From Trichoderma breve (taxonomy: Eukaryota > Ascomycota > Sordariomycetes > Hypocreales > Hypocreaceae), in contig NW_026611594.1 in the NCBI RefSeq assembly GCF_028502605.1, forward strand, positions 699,501 to 763,500: 64,000 nucleotides of DNA, written 5' to 3'. The translations under genes were made by a program, and so were the position numbers. Position 1 is the first letter of the stretch, and the number at the start of each line of letters is the position of its first letter. Of this stretch, positions 21,483 to 35,408 are shown piece by piece. The notes under the pieces were generated by a model. That model was given only the letters and a program-made list of their open reading frames with translations, did no database searches and was not told where the DNA came from.

Positions 21483-23898
21483 ATAGTATTCCTAGCTTGA
21501 GATGTCTGCCCTGCCGTTCCATTAGCCGCTCGCTTACTTGTACATCTCAGCATTTTGACGCAGTCCAATCCGGGCAGGGCAGGTATATATCACTTCCAGC
21601 CAAATGGAAATACCTCAACTCGCCCGATCCAGTCAATTGCTCGTGCCTATTCAGGCCAAACTGTCCGAGGCTATCCAAAGCAGCAAGTCAAACAAAACGT
21701 ACATGTAATCAACCAAACGACATCACCAGGCAGCAATGAAATCCTCCCCAGAGCAGAGCCCAACCAGCACGCGATACGATACGATTGGGGCCATTCGTTC
21801 TCCTGCTCGCTGCCCGTTGGTCCGCTTGCCCGCTCCAGCCGCGCGGACCACGATTGCGGTTTTGCTGTTAGGCCCGAAGTGCGAGTGGAACCAGCAATCA
21901 CATTCACAGCACAATTGCACTGACCAGGGCCGTTCGTTCGCTTTGTCGTAGTAGCAGTAGTACTCATGCTACTTACCTCCCCTAGCTTCTGAGGCTACAT
22001 GGACGATGCCATTCCCGGTTTTCTGCAATGACGCCGCCGCCGAGAAGCGCCCCGAGAAGCGGCAAGTAAGACCGCCGATCATTCACTGAAAACACGCAAC
22101 CATTGGCAATAAAACCGACGAGAATCCACGAAATAGCAGAAGCAAAATTCCAACACAGTTGCGCAAGATTGGGGGACGGGAATGCCCCTGGACGCCACCA
22201 TCGATAGCACCACAGGCCGTTGTGGGCCGGACTTCCTACGGGTCTCTCTCTTTTGGATTAATATCGCAGCGTTGGCCTCTTTTGCATTATCCAGCTGGTC
22301 CATGGTGCAATCTCGCTGCGTCCCGTCTATAATTAGGGGGAGAGAGACCACCTCGTGGCTGGCTGACAACCAACTCTGTCGAACAAACAAAAATTCAAGA
22401 GGCCAGCTCCCGGAGCTGTACCCGAGCACGTGGGACATTTTTGGCGTGGCAGGATTCTCAGACCTTCCCCCAACTAACTTGCTGCGTCTGGCCCGGGTCC
22501 TAGGTTCATGCAGCTTGCTCCGAAGCTCCAGGCGCCAATGCGAAAGCTCGCCCCAATGACGCCAAAGGAACAGTGATCCCGTCTTTGGAGTCAAGTTGGG
22601 TGTCCCATCTTGTGTGAGATGTGACCCCGAAGTGAAGCTCCGTTTGCCGTTGGTCGTAAATCCATACTTGATGCGCGCCCTTTTTGTCCACACTGAGGAT
22701 TGGTAGCCTCCCACTGTGAAGGCGAGGCGAAGCGGCCTTCTCATTAGCTGCACTAGTATTGATGAAGCTCAACATCTATCTTTGGTAAAGCTCTTGCTCG
22801 CGCTTGCAGACCAATTCCCCTTTTTGTTAACAAAGCGGCTAAACCAATAGCCGAGTATTCGACTCTAAATACGACTACTAATACATAGTATGAAATGATT
22901 GGGGCCCCAAAAACAAGACCCAGTGTGAAACGAGTAGTACGAAGGCCTCTAGAAAATCTGGAGAATGGCTGAATGGCTACCGCAAAGCAGCTAATGCCGG
23001 CTTCCATGTCCGAAGTTCGCCGGCTAACTCGGGGAGCTCTGGAGAACATTTTGACCGGCAACTTAAGTGGATATTCACATGTAGTAAGAGTTGTTATCGT
23101 AAAGCAATGACTGGCCTACCATTTGTTTCCCGTCCAGCTGGAACAAGGATTGCCTGTGCAAGCAGCTTGACCTAGAGCAACGGTGTTTCCAGGGCCGGAA
23201 ATTCCGGGGAGCTGACTACATGTACGAAAAAGCACGGTCTTTACTCTACGACAGACTTCCTTGAGACACTGCTCAAATGGGGCATGTGTGATGGGAAATG
23301 ACATCCCGAAGAAAAAAAGAAAACCGAGGTGCCACACCACCCAAACGACGAATCGCGAGCTCCAGGAAAAAATCCCACAAACGGCTCGTCGCCTGTTCCA
23401 TTTCCAACTTTGTATGGCCGTGGAGCCCGAAGAGCTAGTCGAAGAATCTGGGGAAACAGGGGTATCACGATGGTGTCCCAAGTGCGCTACCACAGACCGC
23501 CCGCCCCCCCAAGGGTTCCTGGTCAGCAGAGCGACTTGAGCCCGATTGAGGTTCAGAATCCGGGGGAGTCGCAAAAGAAATGGCCGGGGGCCCCGCCATG
23601 GAGGAGAGTTGGGGTAAACCGAGGGGCGGGCAGGATTTTCGAAAGATTGGGGTTCAGATTTTTTTTTTGGGGTCGTGTGTAGGTAAGGGAGAGAAGAAGG
23701 ATGGATGGGTACCTGTCAAATAAGAAGTTGGTAATCATAATCATTCCTCTTGGACCCTGCTTTTCTGTTTAGAAAATTGGTTCCAGCACGCCGCGTGTGG
23801 GCAGCAGCAAGCCCGTGAGAAATAAGCGTCTTTCATGTAGATTGACTCGTGCCTGACAACGGGAAGCGCAAGTGACACCTGGCCAGGGATGCTGCGAT

Positions 23899-23916
23899 GA
23901 GAGAGAGAGAGAGAGA
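23899..23916. repeat. (GA)n microsatellite
   Basis: Uninterrupted GA dinucleotide run of about nine copies in the gene-free tract. Confidence 0.8.
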
Positions 23917-26900
23917 AAACAATGGGCAGATGTGCGTCCCCGGCTGCTGGGAAGGGACTGAGAAAAGAAAGCCAGCAAAATGCAAGAATCAAGATACCAG
24001 CCAATTCAATCACATGGGCGGCCTCCCACGCACAGGACTAGTGTGCATAAAGGCAACCCTTGCGAAATGCAAAAAGAGCAAAAGGAATTAGACCGGCAGC
24101 AGGTCGAATGGAGACCCAGACGAGAAAAATCCGTGCTCCAGTTCCAAGGTCGAGAATGGGAAATCCTCACAAGCCTCCAAATCATCGTCTGTGACTCAAA
24201 AATATGCACGTTAGCAGCATGTCGGTCAGTGAACGTGCATGGCCAGACGGGCGAATCAGCGAATGGCAGAGCCGCTCTGCCGACTCGCATTCCGAAGACT
24301 TGATGCATCAACTGTGACGCTTCTGCCCACTCTAGGCCGTAAAGAAGCTGTGGGCCCTGGACGACGTTGTGCACCTGACCTCGTTTGATATGGGTCCAGG
24401 AACAACCTCCTTCAAGGGGGGTCTGAGGAACCGGCCTTTGGGGGAGAGTCTGGGGTCGGTCAAGCGAGGGTTGGATGGCCGATCAGATTGGAACAGAAGC
24501 TTGGTTCGGGGGGTGGTGGCCGAGCTATTGCTTTTCCTTGCCAACAAGTGACGTGATGGTGCGTTTGGGTTTTTTTCTTGTCCCCAAGTAAACATGCCTT
24601 GTTTCCTCCTTCGCCTCGGTGACCTCATGGGCTGGCCCTGCGTTTTCTTTTTCCCGTCTGCTTCTTCTTGTCTGGCTGGACCTGGAGCAGCGTTTCAAGT
24701 ATATTGCTTTCGGCGGCTGGCGTTGCTAGTGTTGCCGCGGCGTGAAACTTACACCACGAGGGTTCCTAGATCTGTCTAGCAATGGAATGGAAATCTCACG
24801 CCGTCAAGCTATCATGGCCCATGGCTAGAAATGCAGAGATGCAGCCCGTCATGCCGTCATGGGGCCCTAGTTCGCAGAATGGATCAATGCTCGGAAAGGA
24901 CCTGAGAGGACCTCTTGGCTGCTTGCATAGCCGTTGAGAGCGTGTGTGACTGTGTCAATAACACTGTAGCCGATCACAGCATGCAGACCCACAGCTAATT
25001 CATCAATTGATTGCCTAGCTGCGATACCTGATGGATACCAGGAGCTCGGGCATCATTACGGCATTGATTGGAGGCATCACTTCGATATCGGAGAGAGCAT
25101 GTATAGGAGCGGTGGTGCTTGAGGCAGAGAGACGGCTCATACCATAGAGAGCTTCGTTACCATAGCATAAAGTTGGAAGCTGGATAGCTGGTGAGCCGAG
25201 GTCTAGAAATAGCTGCTGGGACTAGCTCTTGATGATCAACGCCTCCGTATTATTCTGGCTCAACAATCTTCAGGCACGAGTGAGCGTCGCCGATCTGGTG
25301 TCGGGAGCTACGAAGATCTAAAGCACAGATGGAAACAACAGCTGTTTCTAGGTGTCAATGGGCTGGTGACGGCCAATGCAAGTCAATGAGAGCAATTGTC
25401 CACAGTGGGCAGAGAGGACTGTGGCATGTTCGCTTGCTGGATGAGACGGACGAGTGCGCAGTGTCAATGGCAAGGTCGCATTGGCTTGGTTTTGAAGATG
25501 GATCACAGCTCAAAGCTGGAGAAGATCTGGAAGAATTCGTCTTCTGTTTTTCTGTCGTAATTCGCTTCGATTTGGGCTGATGTTCGATCGAAGTAGCATT
25601 CAAGATGCTGACTGGAGCTTATCTGCGATGTCAGACATAATTAGAAACAGCGTAATGTTGGGTTGTTGAACTAGCCGTGCACCGAAATTGAAGACTTTGG
25701 TTTTTTCACGATGGAAAAAGATTTCAGTCTGCGTTTTCAGACAAAGACAAATTCCATGTTTCTCATAAATGCCCAGTGGCGATTTTTTTCTTCGTCAGTG
25801 GACAAAAACAGGCCACCATCATACGTGCTCCAAAATGCTTGTATGAGGCAATTGATAATTCGAGACAACACGCCGCATAACTGCATGTATCCTGCAGGTT
25901 TATTCACTTGGTACGATTACCATGTGATGTGGAGAGGGCCAAGGGCCAAAGAAAAAACGACCTTTGCAGCTTTATTTGCAGCATCCTGCACTGCTTGCAT
26001 CCTGCATGCATTATGAAGCTCGGCAAGAGCCAGACGAATAGATTAAAAGGCCATCCATCCACACACACACACGCCCCCAATCCGCCGTGATATCGCTTAT
26101 ACTACTACCAAGCAGGTCACAGCTGTTTAGTTAGTCATTCTCTCTCGACGCACGCACAAAGGCTTCAGGTCTAGCTGGCGGGACAGGGTCACATCGATCA
26201 GGAGATTGGAGAGCTCAACACGACACAGCCACAGCAGAAGCATCCGAAACGAGAGAGCTGCCGGGCTGCAGTGGGACCGGTGAAGATCATCTAGTTGCTT
26301 GGGTTAAGCGAGCGTTGTTGGGCGGTAGTGGTATTGCGAGGGTATCGGAGTGTACTCGTACATTGCACAGTGTAAGGCTTTTGAGATCGTAAGTAGGCAA
26401 TTAGGTAGGTATGTAATGTTGCCTTGGCTGTATTTTCAAGCATGGACAGCTCTACATGCGAATGAACGTGCGCCTATTGCCTCATACTGCACCATACAAG
26501 TACAGTCCTCCCAACAGCAAACTTAAAAACTCCTGAAAACCAAAGACTTGGACCTGGAATTACTAATTCATTATGAATTTGTAGAGATGACAATTAGCAT
26601 CACCGGCAGGATGAAGCAGTGGCTGGTGCTAATTCAAGCCGGCTTCGACATCGCCTCATCGGCGTTGCTTCTTCCATAATGCAATCCAGGTTCCGTGCTC
26701 CGATCCCGTTAGTACCAGAAACCAGGTCCATGCTATCTGAAGCACTAACACCACACGGCCGATAGCACCGGGTACCTTTGTTATCAGTATGTCTTCAGTC
26801 TTGGCCGTATCATCTCGTACTCATACGAGTAAACGACAATTAAGTTGCGCAGTATGGCGTTGATCTCGTCGTGTTCTGTTGTCGTTGAGCATACAAGTAT

Positions 26901-28542
26901 TACAACGCTTTCCATGCTGAGACACCCGACCTCTGCAAAGCAGCACAGCACAAGTTCAAGGAGCACCGCTGCTCATAGAGCACATGCTTACCAACGTGGT
27001 TAATGTTGGTGACACCCAGCACAGCACAGCACAGTACGGTAGATGCAGTCTCTCGCAACTTTGGACCAGACCAAGCAGTACTTCCAGGCTGTTAGCCTCG
27101 TACCTGGCGTTAGGACGGCAAACACGCAGTATGGAGGCGCTCGCACCGTGCGCCGCTGCAGATGCCCTAAGGCCCCTTGAGGCCAAGCGTGTGATGCGAA
27201 GCATTCAATCAGAGCGCGGCCTGATCATGGACCAGAACTTCTGTCCAGTCCTCGGCGGCTGCTAAATGGCTAAGCCTGCGGCTAGTCAGCTTTTGGGCAC
27301 ACAAGAGTAAGGCATCGAGTTCCGCTAATTCGAATCGCCATCAGCATTAGCAGCCCAGCCCAGCGTTGCGTTCTCCACGCCACTCTGCCTTGTTCTTGGG
27401 ATGTTTCGCCGCTGTGTTGAACCGACTCGACTCGATTCGATTCTGCGCCGCATGTGGAACCCTCGCCCACTGAAAAAAGATCCACGGATAGCTCCGTCCT
27501 CTCATGCGTGCACTGCAGCGGCCAAGGCATTGGCTCTAGGACATGGCTCAGGATTCGCAAGGGGTGCGGTGCTAGAAAGATGGCGCTTGGCGCCTTGTAG
27601 ATAGATGCGACTGGTGTGCTCGTAAGGCGCCTCAAAGGCACAGAGCAGCCCCTGGCGTGCTGTATCTCGTACAGGACAGGACTCGTACAGTGCCGCGTGC
27701 CATCACGTACAGGAGGGTGGGCTTGCGATAAAACGGACAGCAGGATGGCACGCCAAACGGGATAATTGCCTCGTCGGAGTCTTCCCGGCATGTCGAAGTT
27801 GAGCCCAGTGGCCCCCGACCAGGATGTTCCATGTTTGCGCTGGACCGCGATGGAATTAGAGTAACATGGCAACGCAAACGTGGGAGTCAATTTCAACAGG
27901 AATACGCAGCGGCCCTGTTTTAAGTGGTCCAGGGCAACATTTGAGCTTTGAGCCTCCAAGCCCGTGGCTTCACGCGGCACAAGGCAGGCGATGTTTTGCC
28001 TCGAATCGGATGGTGAGCAAGGCAGCCCGAGTGCCCCATTAGTTGCATACCTTTACAAATTACAGGTACCGACCGCAAGAAGCTGCCCGGACGAGTAAGA
28101 GTCGGAGTGGAGATTGGCTGAACTCTGCAACGATGGCGACAAGGAGAACGAGGTCATGATGGAACGAGACGAGAAAAGAGTGGAAGCCTTCCGACAGGAC
28201 TCGGGGCCGGAATCGGATAAGGTTAACGCAGCCAAAAGAACAAGTGCGAGGTAGAGCCTGTGTACCCGCGCTTGGTGCCCTGGGCGCGGAGGTACCTTGA
28301 ACGTACATGCCGCCTTGAAAAGTGCTGGGCTGGGCTGGACTGACATCAACTCACTCACTAGAAAATGCCCGAGTTGAGGCTAGCATGCGATAAGCCAGCA
28401 CAGCATAGGATCAATCAGTCAATGCATTTGATTTCCATGTTCCTTGCTTTGCTGACGGGATGTGGTGGGAAGCGTGATGCGATGTTGATGTGTTTTATTT
28501 TAGCAGTTTGCGCATTATGCGAGGCCACTCGATGGCGTGTAG

Positions 28543-28578
28543 TTTTTTTTTTTTTTTGTTCTTTGTGTGTGTGTGGCC
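28543..28578. repeat. Poly-T and GT simple repeat
   Basis: Fifteen T residues, then a short GT-rich run of several dinucleotides. Simple sequence in the long gene-free tract. Confidence 0.75.
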
Positions 28579-29291
28579 GGTAACGGATTAAAATAGCCCA
28601 GCATGACGATGTGAAAATTCAAAGTTCAAACACAAACATAAAAATAAAAATTCAAGGTTCATCATCCATCAAACCAACCTCACCAATGCCCAACCGGTAT
28701 TTTGTCTTCCAATAGCTGCTGAAACAGGCATCCGCGCCATCCGCGGGTACCCGTGGCTTTCCACTTGACTGCAACTGCATGGAACTGCAACTACAGCACC
28801 GTACAAACAAGTACAGCATGTCACAGCATTTGATGTCACAGCACAGCACATGCGAGAGGCATTAATTAATATTTATTTCACTGTACATTTGATACTGATT
28901 CACAGATTGCATCGCCTTATGTATGCGTCAAACCATCAGCCGACGAAATAACAGTCCAGTCCATCCGCTGGTTCGTTCGTTCGCTGTGGGAAGAAAGAGG
29001 CCACACCCTGTTGCAGGTTACAGTGCAGTACCGTGCGAGAACTTCGCCGGCAGACGACAGTGAGTCCATGCAGCCAGCACAGGGTCGCACCCAGCGCTCG
29101 CTCTAGCGCAGCGTGTACCTCGCAGGTACTCGGCTGGACAGCCCACCAATGCCCAGCAGGATGAGCAGCTGATGCGTGCGACATCCCCCGTACATGAGAG
29201 ACAGGACAGGGCAGGACAGGCATCCGGACATGATACATATCCGTGGTGCTAGTTCCATAATATTAATAGCACCGCACCGTACAGAGGTGCA

Positions 29292-29325
29292 TGTATATTG
29301 CATGTACTGTACTGTATATTGCATG
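29292..29325. repeat. 13-bp direct repeat with 8-bp spacer
   Basis: TGTATATTGCATG occurs at 29292-29304 and again at 29313-29325, separated by an 8-bp TAC-TG-TAC element that is itself nearly symmetrical. Confidence 0.8.
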
Positions 29326-30248
29326 CCATCCATTGATCTCTTTTCTCTCTGCCTGCAGCAGCTTGCCCTGGCCCCTGCCGATTGGATGCGCTGCTGCAAT
29401 AAACCTGCTGGGGCCCGCCGCTGTGGACCAACGCTCGTACTTGCACTTGCGCTGGTACTTGTGCTGATACCGGCTAGTACACTTACGCAAAGACAAGCCG
29501 CAGAAATACTCGCCGTTACCTTGCCGGTACGTACCTCCGGCGCTGGGCCTCGCCGCCTGCACGGAGCTTTCCAGGTCGAATCGGGCGGTAGCACCTGGTA
29601 CGAGTACAGGCGAGTAGCGCTTGCGTACCCGTACGGGCAGCCGTGCACCGTGCGAGCACCCGCGCAGGGCCCTGGCCGCCGGCGCTCCAGTGGGCAGAGG
29701 CGCCGTGTGCAGGCCCGCGAGCCACTGTGAGGCCCCGGTCAGTGCTAGCGGGCGCAGCAGAACAGGCTGGACCGCACAGTGGCGGCACTGTGTCGCCGCA
29801 TACCTGCCTAGTAGTACCTTCTCGTCGCCCGTCGAGTCACCAAACCTCTTCCTTCTCACTCCGATTCACTCCAAGCAGCAACCCAATCTCTGCTTCGTCT
29901 ATTGATGGCTTCATCCGTCTTGGTTTGAGCGACGCCAGAGACTCCCGAGCCGCTGTTTCTCTGCGCAAAGCCACCGCTTGGGATGCTTCACCCGCGCCGT
30001 CTCTAGTCCGTCTTTCATGGTATTTCTACTCGTTTCTTTCTTATCCGCGACCACAACGAAACCTTAAGTACTTTATCGAACCCCCCGCCAAATCCTAGCT
30101 ATCGTGCGCCTGTACTGTAGCTCGGCCCAGCACCCCGCGAAACCGCCCTGCCGAACGCTCTCACGGCCATTCCGCCCCTCGTCTCGAAACACAAAACCGC
30201 CGCTCTGCTCATTCTCGCGGACGGTGGCTTTTGCGGCTTTGGCTTGCC

Positions 30249-33200
30249 ATGGTAATGAATGATTCTGGCCACCGGGTGTCGCGCGCCTCCAACATGTCCA
30301 ACTCGGCCGCAGCCGCCAGCGTTGGCAGCAACTCTGCAAACGCAGACGACTCTGGTGAGCGATTCTCCTTTGACGCCAGTCTCTGCCCCTCGGGTTCCCC
30401 CCCAAAACTCGCCCCGACCCGCACACAAGAATATCAATCAATCCCTTGCCTCTGATAGCTGACCCTTATCGCCCTGCGACTCAGCATCTACCATTACTGT
30501 CAATACCACGCCCAAGGCTCCTCCAAACTTTCCTCCGCCAAAGACCGACAAGCCTCGCCCGCACGTCTGCGCGACTTGCCAGCGCTCCTTCGCCCGCCTG
30601 GAGCACCTGAAGCGCCATGAGCGCTCGCACACAAAGGAAAAGCCGTTTGAGTGCCCCGAGTGCTCGCGATGCTTTGCCCGCCGCGACCTGCTGCTTCGTC
30701 ACCAGCAGAAGCTGCACCAGACGTCGACGCCCTCCGCTCGCCCGCGAAACCGCCGAGAGTCAACCAGCGGCGTGCCCCCAGGCCAGAGCCGGGCTCGCAA
30801 AAACAGCGTCGTGGGCGCCAGCCATGCGGCGACGGCCCCCAACCCGGGTGCCGCCAACACGATGCGTCCGCGGGCAAACACTATCAGCCACGTCGATGGG
30901 GCTGCCATGCAGATGATTGCCACGGCCAATGCCAACGTCGCTAGAGGCATGCACGCCGGGCACAGCCGTCACCCCAGTCTTGCCGGCCTGCCCATCCACA
31001 ACTTCGACCCCGTGTTTGGCGGCATGTCCATGACCATGGGCCAGAGGGCGACGCTCGCGCACGGCCTCCCCAAGCTGGAGACGGGCCAGATCGGCGGTAC
31101 CGATCTGGAAAATGCCCTGCGTACAGCACCTCCCCTCGCTGCCTTCAACCCCGAATTTGATTTTGAGAGCTACTTGTTCGCGCCGGGCACAACCATCAAC
31201 CCCAACGCGCTTCACTATAATGATTCCCCGCCCTCGATGGTAATGGAGCAGGCCTCCCCGTTTGCGCAAGCCCTCAACGACATCCCGTCGAACCCGGCCT
31301 TTGACGACTCCTTTGACTGGCTCAGTGGATTTGAGCACCAAATGTCTTTTCAGACAAACGAAAATGTGGTGGACGAGTCGAGCCCGTCTGCTCTTAGCAC
31401 GACGAGCCAGAGTGGCATCAGCGATGTCATGTTGGATGGATCAAATCACCCGGCGCCGGCTGGCACGAGTACCATGTGGCAACCCTCCGTGATGGGCCCC
31501 CCGCAGATGCCGAACCCGTTTGCTTTGGATCTGAATGGTTCAGTCTTTCCGGATCTCCTCAATGGAGCTCCTTTATCACCTCAGCCAGCTACTCAAAAGA
31601 TCAATGACCCATACTTCTCCACGCCCCCACCATCGCTGAGCTCGTTGAGCCCTTCCGTCGTATCTGGACTGAACACGCAGAGCATTAACCAGACCCTTGG
31701 CTTCAACGCCGGCCCGGAAACCCCATCATCCCTCAACGGCGTTAACCATGGCGCTTCGCCCGTAACCACAATCACAGATGCCACCAGGAATGCCATCGTG
31801 ACCATCCTCTCCCAGTGCCTGCCCTTTGGAGGCCGTAAATATCCCTTTACTTCGCCGCAGTCGCCGCAGTTCCAATCGCCCTCCCCGGCTCAGGCCGCCA
31901 ACGTGCCCAGTACCCAGAATCTACAGCGTTATGTCTCAGCTTACATCTCATATTTCCATCCCCATTTCCCCTTCTTGCACCTGCCCACTCTGTCCTTTGA
32001 CATGTCCACGTCCCCGAGCGGTCGCCAGAACGGTGTAGGCGGTAGTGGGTGTCTGGTGCTCGCCATGGCGGCCATTGGCGCCCTATATGAAATGGAGCAA
32101 GCCCAGTCCAAGGACCTGTTCACCATGGCTAAGAAGATGATCTTTTACTACCTCGAGGAACGACGCAAGGCCGACGTTCGCAAAGCAGATATCCGACGCA
32201 GCACGCACAGTGGCGACCCCGACCAGCCGTCGTCATCGTCACAAGGTAGGGATAGCTCAGCCCACACGCCCGTCTGGCTCGTCCAGGCGATGCTGCTCAA
32301 CGTCGTCTACGGCCACAACTGCGGCGACAAGACCATCAGCGACATCGCCTCAACTCACTGCGCAGCGCTCGTCAGCTTGGCCCAGGCAGCCGATCTGCTA
32401 CGGCCCGAGCAGGAGGATGGACAGGATACTCGCATGTTTGATGACTCAATGTGGAATAGGAAAAGTGAACTCGAACAACGACAGGAGTGGCTCCAGTGGA
32501 AGCGAAAGGAAGAGCGCAAGCGCACGCTGTACGCCGTCTTCATCATGTCCAGCCTCTTAGTTGCCGCTTACAACCACACCCCGGCTCTGACCAACTCTGA
32601 AATCCTGCTGGATCTCCCCTGCGACGAGGAATTCTTCGCCGCCGAATCGGCCACCCACTTCTTCGCCAAGGGCGGTCCCGACGCAGCCAACCACAATCGC
32701 CTCAAGTTCTGCGACGCCCTTGGAGAGCTCCTGCGCACAAATGAGCGACAACAGAAGCACATGGCGATGAATGGCGGCCAACACTCCCCGGCTGAGCTCC
32801 CTTCTACGAATCTCAGGCCCAGCACTTTCGGCTGCTTGATTCTCATCAACGCGCTGCACAACTACATCTGGGAAACACGACAAAGGCACCACAATAAAGT
32901 CTGGACCAACGAGGAGACGGAAAAGATGCACCGGCATATCGAGCCAGCCTTGAAGGCGTGGCAAGTGGCCTGGGCCAGCAATCCGAAACACACCGTGGAG
33001 CGTCCAAATCCGTACGGCATGGGCCCGCTTTCTGCTGACGCAATTCCCTTGCTTGACCTGGCATACGTGCGGCTGTTTGTCAATCTATCTAGGTCCAAGG
33101 AAAAGTTTTGGCAGCGAGACTGGGACGGCATGGCCGAGGAACTGGCTCGAGGAACGGAGATTGTTCAGCATGCCGAGCATTCCCCCGGATCCAACGCAGA

Positions 33201-33858
33201 GCCAATGGGCAACGATAACTTTGATAGCTCTCTCTTCACTGGTTCACCATCGGCCTCAGTCGCGGGCTCAGATCCCTCGGGCAAATTCTCCAACGGCTCT
33301 CAGTTCGCCACTCGTTCCATTTCCCGCCGAGAGCGACATCTACGGAAAGCCGCCTTTTATGCGGCCGATTCTTTGGCCATGTCAGACAAGCTTGGGGTAA
33401 CCTTTGCTGACTTTACTAGTCGTGAGCTTCCCCTGCAGTCGGCCATGTGCGCATTTGACTGCGCGCAGGTCCTTGCCGAGTGGGTTGCTACCTTGCAAGA
33501 TAGAGTCGGTCCATACTTGGGTATTTTGGGCCAGAAGCACATTGAACCTTCGCAAATGCCCGCCATCATGCTGTTGGAAGAAGACGACATCAAGCTGCTA
33601 GATAGGATACAAGAAGTCTTGTCTTCGGCGGAGATGAAGATTAGCCTGGATCTTATGGCCAGCTTGACCGCCACCGATGCCGGAACCCCAGATGATGGAC
33701 AGGCTGGCTATGCAACCAAGATTCTTCGAGTTACGTCCCAGATGCTGGACAAGGCGGCCGTTTGGCCAGTTACGCATCTCATGGCCCGTTGCCTCGACAG
33801 TCACGCCACTCGGATGCGGGCCAGGACAGAAAAATCCACCGCCTTGACCTCGGATTAA
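30249..33858 (+). CDS. C2H2 zinc-finger transcription factor with fungal_trans domain
   Basis: Two exons (30249-30354 and 30485-33858, intron 130 bp) encode about 1159 residues. Two adjacent C2H2 fingers lie at residues 64-84 (CATC ... HERSH) and 92-113 (CPEC ... HQQKLH), linked by TKEKPFE. The pair resembles the Adr1-type double finger (RSFARLEHLKRHERSH, RCFARRDLLLRH). A long Ser/Pro/Asn-rich region follows. Then from about residue 430 comes the fungal-specific transcription factor domain (YISYFHPHFPFLHLPTL, CLVLAMAAIGALYEME). The Adr1/AmdX-like group combines these domains. Likely a nuclear DNA-binding regulator; target genes are unknown. A second in-frame ATG is two codons downstream. The upstream intergenic tract is unusually long, suggesting complex regulation. 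Confidence 0.9.
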
Positions 33859-35408
33859 ATTATACACAGACAAATTTTAATACCCGCCGGCTGTTGGCTC
33901 GGGGACATTCAGCTTCACATAGCCCGCCTGTCATGATCATAATGGTTTAAGTGGAAGAAAGGAAACAAAGAAGAAAAACAAAAAATTGGTCGACGGGAAC
34001 GACCATGAATCGAGTTGGCTGCTGCTTCCTTCAACAGGAAATCAAATTTACAACCAGATTCCCACATAATCATACGACGAGAGTGGTTCAACTGTGTTGA
34101 ACTAAATAATATGCAGACAGTCCGAGCTTGTTCTACATGGGCGGCCTATGTTTTCGAAGGGCCAAAAGAAGAATCAACGATTGTCGGAAGTTTGCACCGC
34201 TCTTCGCTATAATTTGAGTAGGCGGGATCTGACGAAATAACTCGCATTGGAAGGCACGATAAGGCGATGGCTTTACTTTTTAATACCAACATGGCTTCGA
34301 CGGCTTACAATTTCTCTTCTTGCTTAACTAGCAGCTGGGGATACACGCTACTTTGAAAGCAGCGCTTCATTTTTAGTACTTAGTATACACGGAGACGACG
34401 GACTGTAAGATATTTGGAAGATGGTTGGCCAGTTCTCAAACTCAAACAATATGAACGGGAAATGGTTGAACATGTGTGGTCCTGAATGGAAGTACATATC
34501 GCATCTATGAGCCGTGAGAGCTGGTGTACAAGTGAGAGTGGTGGATCAAGGCTTATGATGAACCAAGGCTCAGCTGTAAGCCTCAGGTGTATGCAAGAGT
34601 TTCAGAATCAAATGAGGGGTATATGGTGATGCGGCTTGGAATTGAGGATGTGGAAAAGCGATCACTCATGCTAGATAGAGACGTGTGGATTTTGATTCCC
34701 GGGGTAAGTTTACAGCGGGAGTGCGGGATGCCTTTTTTTGTAGGCACTTTATATTTTGGCTGTGTTTTCTTAAAGATCTTGTTTCAGAGGTCGTGTTTCA
34801 GAGGGTCAAGGGGAGTTTGGGATTTGGTAATGTTTACATGTACTTATGGCGAAATGATTGAAGATTTGATGTCCTTGTTGACATGAGCGGTGCCTCATTG
34901 AGAGCTTTGCAGATCTGTGATGTCTATTGGCGCGATGCCTTTTGTGGAGTGAATTCTCTTTTCCCATTTCATGAAGAGAGAATAATCGTTCATGTCCACT
35001 GCCGATTCTACCCATCATGACTTTACATGAAGCAGGGCGCCTTGTGAGGCTGAGTGCTTCATCTTTTATTCAGAATGACTCAATGTGCGACCTGAAATTG
35101 GGGTTTGATACCAGCTGAGCTGTGATGCCTGAATTTTGCGCCTAACAAAGAGCCTCAAGCCGCTAAAGACGGACAAGGACAACGGAGCTGAACCCGGGCG
35201 GGCGGGCTATAAAGATTGACTACTACCGCCTATTTGCATGCTCACTTTTTGTCAAACTTGACATGATACATCTCACAAAACACGATTCACATTATTCACT
35301 AAAATAAGAGACACTGAATGGAATAACCTCATTTCATCTCACTTCATACACAAAAGAAGAATAAGAAAGAGAAGTAGGAGCAGGGAGACAGGGAGAACAA
35401 AACACGCA
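33859..35408. other. Intergenic; TATA box near the end
   Basis: Downstream of the C2H2 factor and upstream of the Nudix gene. No coding frame recognised. A TATAAA at 35208-35213 lies about 200 bp before the Nudix ATG. Confidence 0.5.
35208..35213 (+). promoter_or_regulatory. TATA box of Nudix gene
   Basis: TATAAA after a GC-rich stretch, 201 bp upstream of the ATG at 35409, followed by a CA/A-rich leader. Confidence 0.4.

Larger units (their letters stand above)
21483..30248. other. Long gene-free tract before the C2H2 factor
   Basis: About 8.8 kb without a frame I can defend. The longest frames, such as one of 232 codons at 27282-27980 minus, have no family features. The tract carries a (GA)n run at 23899-23916, CAGCA-type runs around 26940-27040 and 28815-28850, a T15 run at 28543-28557 followed by GT repeats, and a dense set of GTAC tetramers at 28747-29818. 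Some of it is probably the promoter and 5' leader of the transcription factor gene at 30249. Confidence 0.5.

Noticed and set aside
27282..27980. 232-codon minus frame in the gene-free tract
   Set aside because: No domain, no promoter context and low-complexity surroundings; chance length in GC-rich DNA is likely, though RNA data could change this.
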